64,000 nucleotides of DNA from Auanema rhodensis. Lineage: Eukaryota > Nematoda > Chromadorea > Rhabditida > Rhabditidae. The stretch covers positions 5,332,001 through 5,396,000 of the forward strand of contig OZ059897.1 of assembly GCA_964057225.1 (NCBI GenBank), given 5' to 3'. The notes beneath the pieces were generated by a model. The model worked only from the letters and a program-made list of their open reading frames with translations, was not told where the DNA came from and searched no databases. Every line of letters starts with the position of its first letter. Positions within the stretch are counted from its first letter, which is position 1. Below, in pieces: positions 47,868-60,034 of the stretch. The position numbers and the translations under genes are program-made.

Positions 47868-48927
47868 ACATTTCGAAGGGTACAGAAACACCGATTGGGG
47901 TACCATAAACGGAAAGCCACCTGTAGAATTTAATTTATAATTATATTCGTAGTACATGTGATGAACTCACTTAGCTATGTAATTGCCTGAACCTTTAAGC
48001 TCGTTCATGACTTTTTCTGTATGACATGGGTGAATATTATAAAAAAGTAATCCAAGTATAGGATGTTCATTTTGACTCATATTCTTGGCCAAATCAAGAC
48101 TGTTTATATTTACGGAAAGCTCTAATGCTTCTTCTGCTGATAAGGGTATACCATCTGAAATAAATAAGCTTTAAATTGTATTTAAAAATCATTTTCTGTT
48201 CATTTCATCTATTTCTTTAAAATATTGAAAGTGTGCTATACCTCTCATATATATATTGAACCACAATGTTGGAACTGAATAAACAGAACTAAAGGTAATA
48301 TGAGCTTGTCGATTAACCACAACTTTCCTCCATTTCACCATCACAGATTGTTTCGCATATATACCTTCAGAGGACTGTAAAATATTAAAATATTCGGATT
48401 ACTAATGTCACAAAATTAATTTAGATATTTGCGCTTTCATTTTCAAATTGAAGAAGTTTTTGAATCATGTAATTTTCGTTGAAAAGCTTTATATGACGGA
48501 AATGTTCGAATAAACACCAATAAAACCCTAAGGGGTAATAATTGTTTTCTTCTTCTACGGGAAGGGTTACTAAAATCAAGCTAATTTAGTGTAATTACTT
48601 CTGAGTAACTATGGTTGAAGCAAAAACGTTGTGATTGCATGAGTTTCTGCATGACAACAAACACAATTGTTTTTATACAGAAGAATTTGCAATGAGCCAT
48701 GTAAATCAAGACAGACTTAAAGTTGCATATGTTCATATATGGGATAAAAGTTCTTAATGGTGGCTTTATGGGATGAAACTTACCAAGCTTCATAAAAACA
48801 TGCTTTTTTCTATATTAAGAGAAAAACTAACCTTGTGTAATGTCCATTTTTCTTTTGAAAATTCATTATACTTGTTAACAAATTCAGTTAAAGCTACATG
48901 AAAATCCTGCTCAGTCGCTAACGTCAT
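47785..48927 (-). CDS. atg-10: Autophagy E2-like enzyme ATG10
   Basis: E2-like enzyme that conjugates ATG12 to ATG5 in autophagosome formation. Four exons (48927-48832, 48374-48242, 48154-47971, 47920-47785) total 549 nt, 182 aa. Family blocks: MVKWRKVVVNRQAHITFSSV, YSVPTLWF, DGIPLS, NEHPILG, the catalytic HPC (Cys120), and GSGNYIAKWLSVYGTPIGVSVP, matching the NYITSWLSIVGPVVGL of vertebrate ATG10. The C-terminal 29 residues, Ser/Asp-rich, extend past the domain and are encoded antisense to PIG-A's basic tail. Intron 1 is 457 bp. Confidence 0.92.
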
Positions 48928-51900
48928 GTTGTGTGATAGTGATAGACCTTCAAAATAAGTTGATTTGGCGTTCGTAATTGGACAGATTAGTTAAAAAACA
49001 AAGTAAAAATTTAAAAAATTTTTAATACTAAACAAAAAATAAGGTTGAAAATTTGAAGATGGCGATAGGTGAATGCGGCATGGAATTGGAATGTGTAGGA
49101 CGGCAAAGAGACAACGGACCCCGCCCATTTCACTGAGAATAGTGAGGGGGCCGTAGAACGAGGATGAAAGACATGCAAGGGAGTGCGGCGAGGAAAGAAA
49201 TTGCTGTGGAAAGTAGTCAGATTAGATACTCTTCGTCTTCTTTTCGTCCTCTCCTTTCCCCTGCATACTTTTCTTTATTCTTTTTTCTGAGAGTAAAGAT
49301 GAGGAAATGATCGAGGAAATTGTCTTATAAAATATATATATATATATAAAATTTTTAGTAATGAGGAAAATATCATTAAAGATAAATATTATGACATTTT
49401 TAAAACAAGAATGTTTTATCAACAGTCAGACATCAGCGTCTTCGATGCTTTCTTTGAAACTGCTAATATAATATTAATATAAAGCTGAGAAATTTGAAAT
49501 TGTTTAATTCTGCTCTTGTTCTACAAAGAAGTTTTCAAATCGGATTGATGCACTAAAAAAGGCAAAACCCCTAACCTAAAACTAGAAATACTTGAAAACT
49601 TTTGGTTTTCGAAAAACGAAAGATGAAAGGATTGGGCCAACCTAACTTTGGAAAGTTTCAAGATGAATATTCAATTTCATGCAGTGATTGAAGTAAAGGT
49701 TTTTGTATTGTCTAAACAAACAAGTTACAAGTAAAAATGATAAGTAATGAGTGGGTTTGATTAAGAAACATTTCACATGAAATAGTTGATCATTGAAATG
49801 TTCTTGGGTGACAGAAAAGCATATTTAAAACTTTACAATACTATAAATAAAAACATGAAAAGGCCAATCAGCAATACTAAACAAAGCAGATGAGGAAAAG
49901 ACATGGACATTTTCGTTGACAGAAGAGAGACGCTCTCATGGATGTAAGAAGGGTATGCTCTGAGCAAATGCTGAGCAGTAGAGAGTACAATGAGTTAAAC
50001 TGGCAAACGTGCAAAAAACAAGTGGCTTTGGGCTTGATTCTTCAAGAAAATTATGAAAAAAATAAATTTAATAAGCCTTAAAAATGTTTTTTTTTCTGAA
50101 ACATTCACATTTTTGTGAAACATTCAGGTACGCCTGCTTGGCTTAGCTTAAAGAACTCACTAACTCAATAGAATGTGAAAATTAAAGAAAGAGAATGGCT
50201 GCTACTGGTCATGCAAAGAAATTTTGTTCTTTGATTTTTATGCTGATTTATGTTACATATATAACATTTCTATCGTGTTTCAAATTCATATTAAAAAATG
50301 GATTGAAAAGTATATTTTTCATTTCAGCTGAAGTTTTTTCTTAGTATCAGATGGCAAAAAAAAAGGAAACAAGTATTATGTCGAGTAAATTCTAGGTAGA
50401 CAGAACGCGCAAAGAGAAATATTAAATTAGAATTAAATAACATATGGACTACTTAGTAACGTTCAGTTTCACTTTCACATTATCTAGTATCCAAGTTTTG
50501 AAAAAATGACCAAAAAGTTTTAAAAAGCATGTAGTTTTGTTTGTTTTAAAATGTTTCGAGTGGAAACAATCACTGAAAAGATTGGCAAAAGTCGTGATGT
50601 TCTGGATTAATGACTCAATTTCCGAAGTATTTTTCAATTGTTAATTGAAAAAATTGAACGAATAGAAAAGACGGATGTTGGAATTGTTTGCAGATGGCGA
50701 AGATGAAAATGAGGATGATGATGAGTTAGATGATCAACAAAAAAGACCAAATCCTTCGTAGAGCATTCGTCTCATGCATCCCACATAGCTCTAACCAATA
50801 AAATCATTCATTAAATTTTTAAATTAGAAGAAAATGAAGAGTAATATTTTCATAGATATCTTGCGATGATTCTCAATCCACATTTCTCCATAAGAAATAA
50901 GAAAAGGTTTTAGAAAATTGACAGAATGGAATGTTACTTTATAAGTCGAAGTTTTAGATTCAAGTTTTATGAGAAATATATTCAAGACACATGCATGTAT
51001 GCACATATATACATATGTTTGAATGTATACACTTATGACAAGGGAACGAAATTCAATTTCTGCTTAATTTGCCTATATATGGCAATTTTAAATGAAATAT
51101 GTATGTATGTATATGAAAATCTTACTACGATCATGTTGTGTGTTTATAACACAATAACGATCAAAATACAGTTAAAGGATATGCTGGAAAATACTTTTTT
51201 TCAAAAATTAAAACATTTCAACAGCAATACAACAATAAGTAATTATATTCTACTTTCAAGTGTAAATTTCTAGTTCTTTTCCAGAAAAAAATTCTGAAAT
51301 ATGATAGGCAACTTTATTTCTTCAAAAATAATAGAATTGATTTTTAGAAAATAATTTTTCTTGAATAATATTTATACTCAAAAACGAATTTTCGCATAGT
51401 ATTATAAAATCCCCGAACATACAGCAAATAATATTCATGTATTGAAAATACAAATCGAAAGTTTCAAATGTTATTTAGAATTACATAAAAATAATGCTGA
51501 ATAAACATTTTTTGGATTTAATTCTCATATTTTCTGAAGAATATAAGAACAGAAATTTCTATTACGTCCCCCTTGAAAACACTTAGTATTTGAAATAAGG
51601 AAGTTTAACTTTATTTTAAATATAAATTCAAAGTTTCAGTTTTTTTTCTAAAATTATTGATTTATTTGTATTATTTGTTCAAAAGTACATAATAAATGAA
51701 AACAATGAACTAAAATAGAACAAAGTTTACAATAGTGTCCAATCACTCCTACGTCGAAATTTTAAGACATTTTGTCTATAACCATCTTGGCAGATGACAA
51801 ATGTCGTCTAACACTGCTCATCTCAGTTTCCAAAAGTTACTACACAGAAATTTTCAGCATCACTACACTTTTCTTTTGGATGCACTAGTATTCGAAAAAT

Positions 51901-53791
51901 ACATTTCGGCATTTTTTTCTTTAAAACTTTTTAAAAAACGTTTTCTAAGTAATTACAAATAGGAAATACAATAATGACCAATATACACTTGTACACGTGA
52001 ATCAATTTATTTTAATTTTTGACCTCTGATTGATTTTTTTTAAAATTTAAACTGAGCTGCTGTTGTTTCAAGATTAGTTTTAAATGCTCACATATTTTGA
52101 TTATGATATCTTTTTTTTGTGAATTCAAAGTGTAATCTCAAATAAACAGCCAATGAATCAAGTTGAAGCCACAAAGCGCGCCTGCTTCCCCTCTCAGCTT
52201 ATTCCTGCATTTCAGCAGGTTTTAGAACACAGGAACTTTTTTTATAAATTAGTATATGTTAGTTGAATCCTGGACAACATAACTTTTCTTTATTTTAATT
52301 TATAGTATTTTCTTAGAACATCCAATACTAACCCATTCATTTAATTTTATAAGAAAAATGTTATTATTATTATACTGATAATTGGTATCATTAGAAAGTA
52401 TGTGATGTATATATTCAGATCAGAATCTGAATTACTTACTCATAGTGAGCAGTATAGGATTTTACTTTTGTTCACTAAACTATGTAGTATGTTAGAGCAA
52501 ACAGTTTAAAGAGGCCCCGAGGGTATAGTTGAAAGCATTCTTCTATTTTCTTTAGGGAATCAAATTTATATTATATTTGTATTATTACTATCAATATTAT
52601 TTGATAAAGACTTAAGATTATCTAACTTTATCTCTCTTTCACGATTGAAACCGTATTTCAAGCTTCAAGTTGTTCCTCTCTAAGAAGTGTTAGAGCATTT
52701 TTTGTTTTAGATTCATGCCACTAAACACAATGGTTACTGTAAATGATTAGTTTTACACATTTATGTTATTTTTATGTTTCCTTTGTTGGAAATCTTTTTA
52801 TGAATGTTCTATTTTCTTCTGTATTATGTGACTCATAAAGCAAAGACATTCCGTAGGCGGTTTGACTTTTTCGTGATTCACAAAACTCTGCACACGTCGT
52901 CTGTTTAACCATATTGCTCTCTAAACAAAATATTTTCTTGAAACATCTCCTATTTTTGTATTCATATCAGCAATTAATCTCAATACGTATTTTTGTATAT
53001 GATCACATTATGTTTTTTTTGTATTTTAAATAGGTTACGTATTGAATAAAAAAGGTTACCGCACATGAAATATAGTAGGTCTACTATCTTATTGTGACAT
53101 CTTAATTAATTATCTTATATTTCTGCAAAGCAATTCATTACTATTCACGATTTTATTCTTTATATATTCAATGTTTTTCGCATTTTGCATTTAAACTTCA
53201 CATTTAAATATGAAGTTTGTCGATATTGTCGTCGCTAACCTTTGATTTTCAATTTGACATTGTTAAATCAGCAGAATATTTAGCATGTTCACAAATAAAA
53301 AAAAATCTGTGAATGATTATAAAAATATTAATGTGTGTCTTCCTTTATCGGTATTTCTTCTTTTGTTTGAATCGATTGCTTCTTTTTCAACACAGTTCTT
53401 TCGCCACTCCCTTTAGATAGTCAGTTGACCAATGCGGAGGCCTTCAACATCTATTTCCGTTGACAATATCTGATGTCATTTTTGCTTGTTATTATAATAG
53501 TAAAATAGTTTTTTTTAATTATTTTATTCTCGTAAAAGAAGAAGAACTTGTGCAGCTTTATCTCATAGTATTTATTTCTTATGGTTTACGTACAAATCCT
53601 AAGAGGTTCTTATACAATTTTCTGCATCCAATTCCTATTCAGTTTATTTTGGGATACTAGTTGTATTCAAAGACTCTCCACTATTCTTATATAACTTGAG
53701 TGTTGGCCTAATCCATGAGAACCGTGAATATCTTCTTAGTTAAATGTTAAAGTTGCACTAAACTAGGCATCCTCGGTATAAGTTTCCTATC

Positions 53792-53802
53792 AACTCTCTC
53801 TC

Positions 53803-53858
<56 letters not shown>

Positions 53859-53862
53859 TCTT
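53792..53862. repeat. (CT)n microsatellite
   Basis: About 35 CT dinucleotides, with single ATC and CAC interruptions, 30 bp upstream of a small candidate ORF. Confidence 0.95.
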
Positions 53863-53890
53863 TGACAACTTCCATTCTTGATTTTCTAAT

Positions 53891-54007
53891 ATGAATAATC
53901 TAAAATTGTTTGTAGCTTTATCTGAAAGTTTAAGACTAGCCCGTAAGGTCGGACCGGAAGGAAGTCCATGTGGGCTGGAGGGCTTCAATCTGTGTATGCG
54001 TAACTGA
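53891..54007 (+). CDS. Candidate 38-residue ORF or exon
   Basis: An ATG opens 38 codons whose GC-richer 3' half reads ...LARKVGPEGSPCGLEGFN then LCMRN. It has a dibasic site and a Cys-x6-Cys loop, reminiscent of a processed peptide. A TTTGTAG acceptor (after 53916) and a TATGC/GTAACT donor would also allow it to be an internal exon. No homologue is recognised and chance is possible. Confidence 0.2.
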   Translation: MNNLKLFVALSESLRLARKVGPEGSPCGLEGFNLCMRN

Positions 54008-54830
54008 CTAAAAGGACCAAAATTGAATCATAAACTGAATGAAAAACAAGAGTTATTTCTATCCATCACTTGACCACGTATTTTCATCTTGAAGCGAGTT
54101 TGAAAAGCTCAAAGAGACAACTTAAGGCTTAGAAGTTTTTTTCAAACAATTCGATTCATTTGAAACTCAAAGCGTTGGCTCTCAGCAACAGTTTCCTCAT
54201 CTGCGTTGAACCTTTCAACCTTCTTTTAAACTTCACATTGCTCACTTTATTCTATTTACTTTGGGCATTCATTCCAAAATTCATCGATAACCAGAATAAT
54301 TAAATTTTTGTTATCGATAAAGCTTTACCAAGTTCTTATATTTATATTTGGTAATACTTTATTGAATTTACCGAATATGAAATTTGGATAATTTTCTCTG
54401 ACGAATGAATTGTTGAAATTTAATAAAAGTTTCTATTTTTATTTTGACTATTTTGGCAATATGTACAAATATATATACATATATGATAATTTCATTTAGT
54501 ATAGTAAAACAGCATAACCATTTATCAATTCTTTGGGGTTATTTATCTTTCTCATCATACTATACATACTTTTATGTGATGTTTATGTGAAGAGCTATTT
54601 ATGCAAATGAAAAAGCTCATAGATTCCAAAGCCAGCTCACTATTACATCTACTTAATACTTATCCCTCTCTGTCTCCTTTCATCTTGTTAATTCCTTTCT
54701 CCACCCTCATACACTACCCTCTCTCCATCTATATGCTCTTTGTTTCTATCTACTAACTCTATATTTTGCTCGAATGGATACGCTACGGGTGCCTCATGTC
54801 TACTGCAACCCTTTTCATACCAGAGAGCCT

Positions 54831-54842
54831 GGGGGGGGGGGG
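54831..54842. repeat. G12 homopolymer
   Basis: Twelve consecutive G residues, possibly G-quadruplex prone only in combination with nearby GGAGGG. Confidence 0.95.
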
Positions 54843-57340
54843 AGGGAACTGGCTGCGATCAATATCTCCTTCTCAGGCCTCTCAACACATGTTGTAGCTC
54901 CATAGGGCAAAGCTATCCTTATGGCTCTCACACTTTGTTCGTTCCGTGTAAACTTTATGAAATAGCATTATCACACTTGTTTTCATCACCCAGTATGTGC
55001 AGAAATACTTCTTCTTTTACATATGTAAGGATTCTATATTCTTTTAGAGTCATTTGTTTGGCGAAAAATCTTTTAAGTATTTCATATACGAACCATATTA
55101 TTCCATGTGTCATACTATCTAGATGTATTCATTGTTGTATTCGAAAGTTCGTTTGTTCTTTCTCTCATCATATCAAGATATTCTTTGTTCTTTCTATTCT
55201 TCTGTTTATTTTATTCTTGAATCTCTTTTGGGTGTTTTTTTTGCTCACTCATCGTCTATTTCCAAATATTTCCCTCTTTTCATTTCTTATTTCTTCAGCT
55301 TTTCCAGAGAGCAAAACTTTTCGTTTTCTTTGCTATTCCTTATCACTATGGATTCCTTCAGTTAAATGTTCACATCTGAAAGTATTTTTTCGATTCTTTT
55401 GGAAAATATATTTTCTCAAATTTGCTTGCTAAGTCCTTCATTTGACATAGAATCATATACAGATTTCTTCTGCTTTCTCTATGCTCTTTCAATGTTATAT
55501 GGCAATGTATTTTCTTCTCAACCTGTATTTTCAACAGCAATTAGACCATGTTCATCTGCTACGATTTGACTAATACTTTCTTAGTAGCCTCACTAAACTA
55601 GAATAGTCGAAGTAAGAGATGCAAGTTGGTCAATTTTCTCACTTTACTTTCATTACGTTTTAGTGGAAAACAATAAATAAGCTCATTCTATGATTATGCT
55701 ATCATATCTTTAGTTATGAATGCTTTGATTTCTCTATCCACATTCTAATAAATATCTTCTTGTACTTGTTACATTCATATACACTCCCCTCTCGTCTCTT
55801 TTTATGACTCTCACTAGTTATGTTGAAATTGATTTTTTAAATTTTTTACAGTATTCATTTATAATTTATAATCATATCCCAATTATTATTCTTCTTAGTT
55901 GTACCGCTATTTTCATTATTTATTATTTTATTTTCTTCTAAATCTTTCATTTCATAAATAACATGTTCCTCTTCTCGTCTCTCCTATCTCCTTCATGCTT
56001 TTTCTACCTGTTAGGCTATATTATTCAAAGTTTGAACCGATTCCCTACTTTTGGTTCTAACTTATAGCCTCAGGGTTTAAAAAAAAACAGTATTGAGACT
56101 TATATGTCTGTCTGCGTGTCTGATGATTTTCTCATCGTTTACTTTCCTATCTGGTGTCTCACCTCTTCTATCTCTCTCCCTTGTTTGGGCGATTGGGATG
56201 TCATCATCGTCGTCGCTCTTCTGAACAATAACTCGCTGGCGATTAAACGAATGAACAGATTATTAAAGGTTAAAAATTGAAAATATTTCTTTTTTTCTTC
56301 AGAAACATTTGAGGTTTATTCTTTTTAAAGCACTGTATTTTGCACTTGCTTCATTCTCGAGAATTAGTATTTATTCGTTATAAGCTCTGACTATTCTTAT
56401 TGAGACTTCAGCTCTCACGAATAGCTAGAGAGAAAGAGAGAGAGGTAAGAACCAGCGAGAGAGAACAAAGAGGAAGAGCGGGAATTGAAAATAGAAAAGG
56501 AGATGCTTTGATTTGGTTGAAGAGACTGTCTACTTTCTCTCTCCCTCTCTCTCTATTTCTCTCTCTCTCTCTTTGGACTTGTTGCTTTTGTTCAAATATT
56601 GACTATGCAAATGCTTTGGTTATCTGACAGCTTCTTCTGCTGTAGTTTTTATCTAAATGTATTTTAATTTGAATCTGATTTGGTCATATGCGTTCGTTAC
56701 TGTTTATCCAAATAAATAAAATAGTTTTTTTATTATTAAGCGTTAAAGTTCGTATTAGGTTCTGACCATCTGTTTATCGTGTATTTATTGGATTATACCA
56801 TTTTAAGGCCATTTGTAATCTTTCCCAACAAAAGGCCTTGACGTATGCTCGGCTCTCAGTCTTGAGTCTGTTTCACTGCCTTATTTTCCGTTCCGTTTAC
56901 TTCATATCGTCAACTATCTTCTCGCTTGTTTATCCTTTTATTAATCCGACAGTTATCCAGCCGATCGAATTGTGATCCAAATCTGTCATTTCATATATTG
57001 CCTCCTTATCGCTATTCATAGCTTTGATATGTATTACTCATTGAATCGGAAACAATTGTCTTCATTCTCTTCATATGAACTTACTAACTTAAAGCTCCAG
57101 AATGTTGTCGTTTTTCTTCAATTTTGTACATTTCGTTGTTAAAACAAAATGTTCCGTTATAAATCTTGTTTCCAGATGGTTTTACAATTTGTATTTGATG
57201 CTGTAATTCATCTCAGATTTACATAGGAAACCCGTATTCTCACATTTTTGTGTTGCAATTCCTTTGGCTAGTTGCAATTTATGTTATTAATTCACCAAGT
57301 GATGCTAATTTTGAAAAGCTAATTAGAGACCAAATACGTT

Positions 57341-57568
57341 TTACAATACTAAAATTAAGAAATTTGTAATTATGCAATTGCCTTTTCCATACACAGTTAA
57401 GTAATTTTCCTTATTCGCATCTCTCGAAATCGAGAGAAATGAATTTCGGCCATCTTCTAATAAAATCGGAACGGTTGACCTATTTAACGCTGACTGAGAC
57501 GTAGCCAAGGCCTTTAGAAGGACCAACTCAGGCAGTTTTGGACGTCTTACATGTATATCTGTACTATC
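57341..57568 (-). CDS. Candidate coding stretch, unknown
   Basis: A minus-strand frame stays open for 75 codons with non-AT-biased content (VRRPKLPELVLLKALATSQS, then STVPILLEDGRNSFLSISRD). Composition contrasts with the surrounding T-rich DNA. A good donor-like CAT/GTAAGA lies inside it and no ATG begins it, so it may be an exon or a decayed element fragment. I do not recognise it. Confidence 0.25.
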   Translation of the reverse strand, partial: DSTDIHVRRPKLPELVLLKALATSQSALNRSTVPILLEDGRNSFLSISRDANKENYLTVYGKGNCIITNFLILVL

Positions 57569-58088
57569 CTACTCACTAGTACTATTTATTTCTCATCTGT
57601 CCTCTACATTCTATCATTCTCCAACCGGCTGTCCTTTATTTTCATTGTCTCTCAATGTCTTTTTCTGCTTTGTTGTCCTCCCACACTTACTCTTCCTCTC
57701 TCTCTGTATCTTATCTATCCTCATTTCTGTCTGCCTGTCCGATTAACGCCATGCCAAATACAAAGCAGGAGACAACCTCTTATCTCACTGCTATGTGTGG
57801 TACACAAGACTGAAAATGTTGCCTGCTATCGAAAAATTATTTGGTATTGTTTGTGTCACCCAGTTCTGACTCACCTTGTCGATTCAATCCATCCAACACA
57901 TCTCCACAAGCCTTCTCATAATTGGTTTGTCTACATTGATTCATATAGTTTTACAGCTTTATATAACCTGAAATTCTTATTCTTAGGTATTATATTAACG
58001 TTTGAAAATTTATTTTATCTGTAGCTTATATATCTTCATTTTCTACGAAACAGTTGTTGTTAATTCAACATCATTGTGTTCCATTGAA

Positions 58089-58131
58089 TGTGTGGTGTAT
58101 GTGTGAGTGTGTGTAAGTGTGTGTGTGTGTG
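58089..58131. repeat. Imperfect (TG)n microsatellite
   Basis: A TG/TGTG tract with GA interruptions. Confidence 0.9.
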
Positions 58132-60026
58132 CTAAGAATATCATTCAGTATTTTCCTTGTCTCGTAATCCATATGCAGTGAATCGTAAGAGACGCATCTA
58201 TATTCTGCACTATATATGACGATATTCACGCCTTCAATTTGTTTACTTTTCATTTTTCTTTCATTCAAACCTCTTCGTTCGTAATTACAGCTTCTACTAG
58301 TCTCGTGAGATTATCCGCTATTGTATTCTTTCCTGTGGTGAAATATCTACCAGTAGTTTTTCCTCACAGTTCTTCATAATTTCTATATATTATTCTACAA
58401 TTAATATTCTATTTATACCTAATATTTCGATAAATTAATTGCTTTCTCCAAATTTTTTTGCGACTTCAATTCTCACACTCGGGTTCAATGTTATTATTCG
58501 TATGCAACCATTCATCGCTCACTCACAGAGTGAAATGAATTTTTCACGTGAAGTAAGCGTTCATTTTCAAAACATTTCTTCTTTCCTAGTTTAACTTTTC
58601 TGATTTCAACTATTAATATTAATCTATGTATGTTGTGTATTATCAGAACTTATTGAGTAAATATACTTATCTCACATTATTATGACATTAAGATGAGCAG
58701 ATGTATTCTATATTTGGTTTGTAAACTTTAGTCCATCTTCTATTTCCTCTAAAGGCGCTGCAATCTTCATTGAGAAACTTCTTCACCTTTATAGATTTGT
58801 ATATACTTGTTGATCTTCTATGTATATTCTCATATCGTACATTATTCTTCTGTGATTTTATCCTTTAAGATTGCTTACCCTTTTCTCTCCTTCGCATATA
58901 CACTCCTCTATTCTCTTTTCTCTCTCAGTTTCCTTTTGCTTACAAATGTGTACCTGTGTAGGTTTTCGAAAGTAAACATTCTTAAATGACTTCAATTTAT
59001 AATATTAACTCCCTTTGCTCATTCATTTCCATTTTGTGTCCAATTACATTCAGTGTGTTGTCTTGCGTGTTTCATGACAATTTCATAATCTATCGTTCAT
59101 TTTTCTAAACTTTTACTTAATTTTAATATTTTTTCCCCGTTAATTTCGATTCTGAATATTACTTTTTATCCATAAAACTTTATTAAACTATTTGAATAGT
59201 TTTCCAACACGTCTTCAACTGTTTTTTATTCTTTTCTTTTGTTTCAATTAACTTAAAACTAATAATATTATCTGCTATTTAAAATCTGAATATGACTTCT
59301 TAAAACTAATCATATCCGGTTCTCAATCGCGTTGAAGTCGTCATATTCTCAGCATTAGGTGCCGTCCACGCTGGTGTATATACGTATGTATACTCTGTTA
59401 TTATAATAATATTGGATCCCATTCTTTTATTCCGAACTTCCTCACCTCATCTCTATTTCTCTTTCTTTTTCTCTCTGTGTCACAATTCAAAATGTTCTCT
59501 TCTCTCGCTTTATTCACACCTCTTTGCTGTCAATCAACTTGAGCGAGTTGTTAGGATTTTCATGCAAATGTTCAAATTCGTACAGTTTTACTTAGTTTAT
59601 TATATCATATTTTATAATATTAAATGGATATTTTCCATTAAAATGTTTAGATTCTTGTTGTAATTTATTGTTGTTATTTCAACTTTCATCTTTTTGCTCA
59701 TCTTTCAATCTATTATTTGTCCGCTTCATCTTCTCCTCTTTCCTCATTCACTTAGTACCTAGCCTCTCGTCTCTTCATTTTTTCATCTTGTCGTCAAACT
59801 GCTAGACTCTTCATAACATGTAAGTCATTCATGATATTTATCTTGAATTTATGTCATTATTTATCACATTTCACACCTACCACACTTGTTGTTTTCTGTT
59901 TTCAATCAGTCGTTCTCTTTTTTTAAAGTTTAAGCTTTTGCTACTGAATGCTTTTTTTGACCTTATCTCTTTTAATGTAATTCTAAGTTTTTTGCTTCTA
60001 ATATTCTCTATTTTTTTTAATTTTAG

Positions 60027-60034
60027 CATTAGCA
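60027..60034 (+). promoter_or_regulatory. Splice acceptor and 5' UTR of VAB-9 gene
   Basis: TTTTTTAATTTTAG ends at 60026 and leaves an 8-nt leader before ATG. This fits either trans-splicing or a distant 5' exon. Confidence 0.6.

Larger units (their letters stand above)
48928..60034. other. 11-kb gene-poor region upstream of VAB-9 gene
   Basis: The first 300 bp (49040-49250) is GC/purine-richer with a CCCCGCCC box and GATGGCG, probably the ATG10 promoter. From about 53 to 60 kb the + strand is pyrimidine-rich with CT/TG microsatellites, and many + frames stay open only because stop codons need A. Candidate small coding stretches at 53891-54007 and 57341-57568 are listed separately. I cannot tell intergenic DNA from a long first intron of the gene at 60035. 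Confidence 0.5.

Noticed and set aside
54740-55432. 230-codon open frame on the + strand
   Set aside because: It lies in T/C-rich DNA where stops are rare, its translation is Phe/Ser/Leu low-complexity, it spans a G12 run, and it has no motif or splice support.
57551-58024. 157-codon open frame on the + strand
   Set aside because: Pyrimidine-skewed low-complexity start with no recognisable domain; only the part around 57760-57900 looks less biased.
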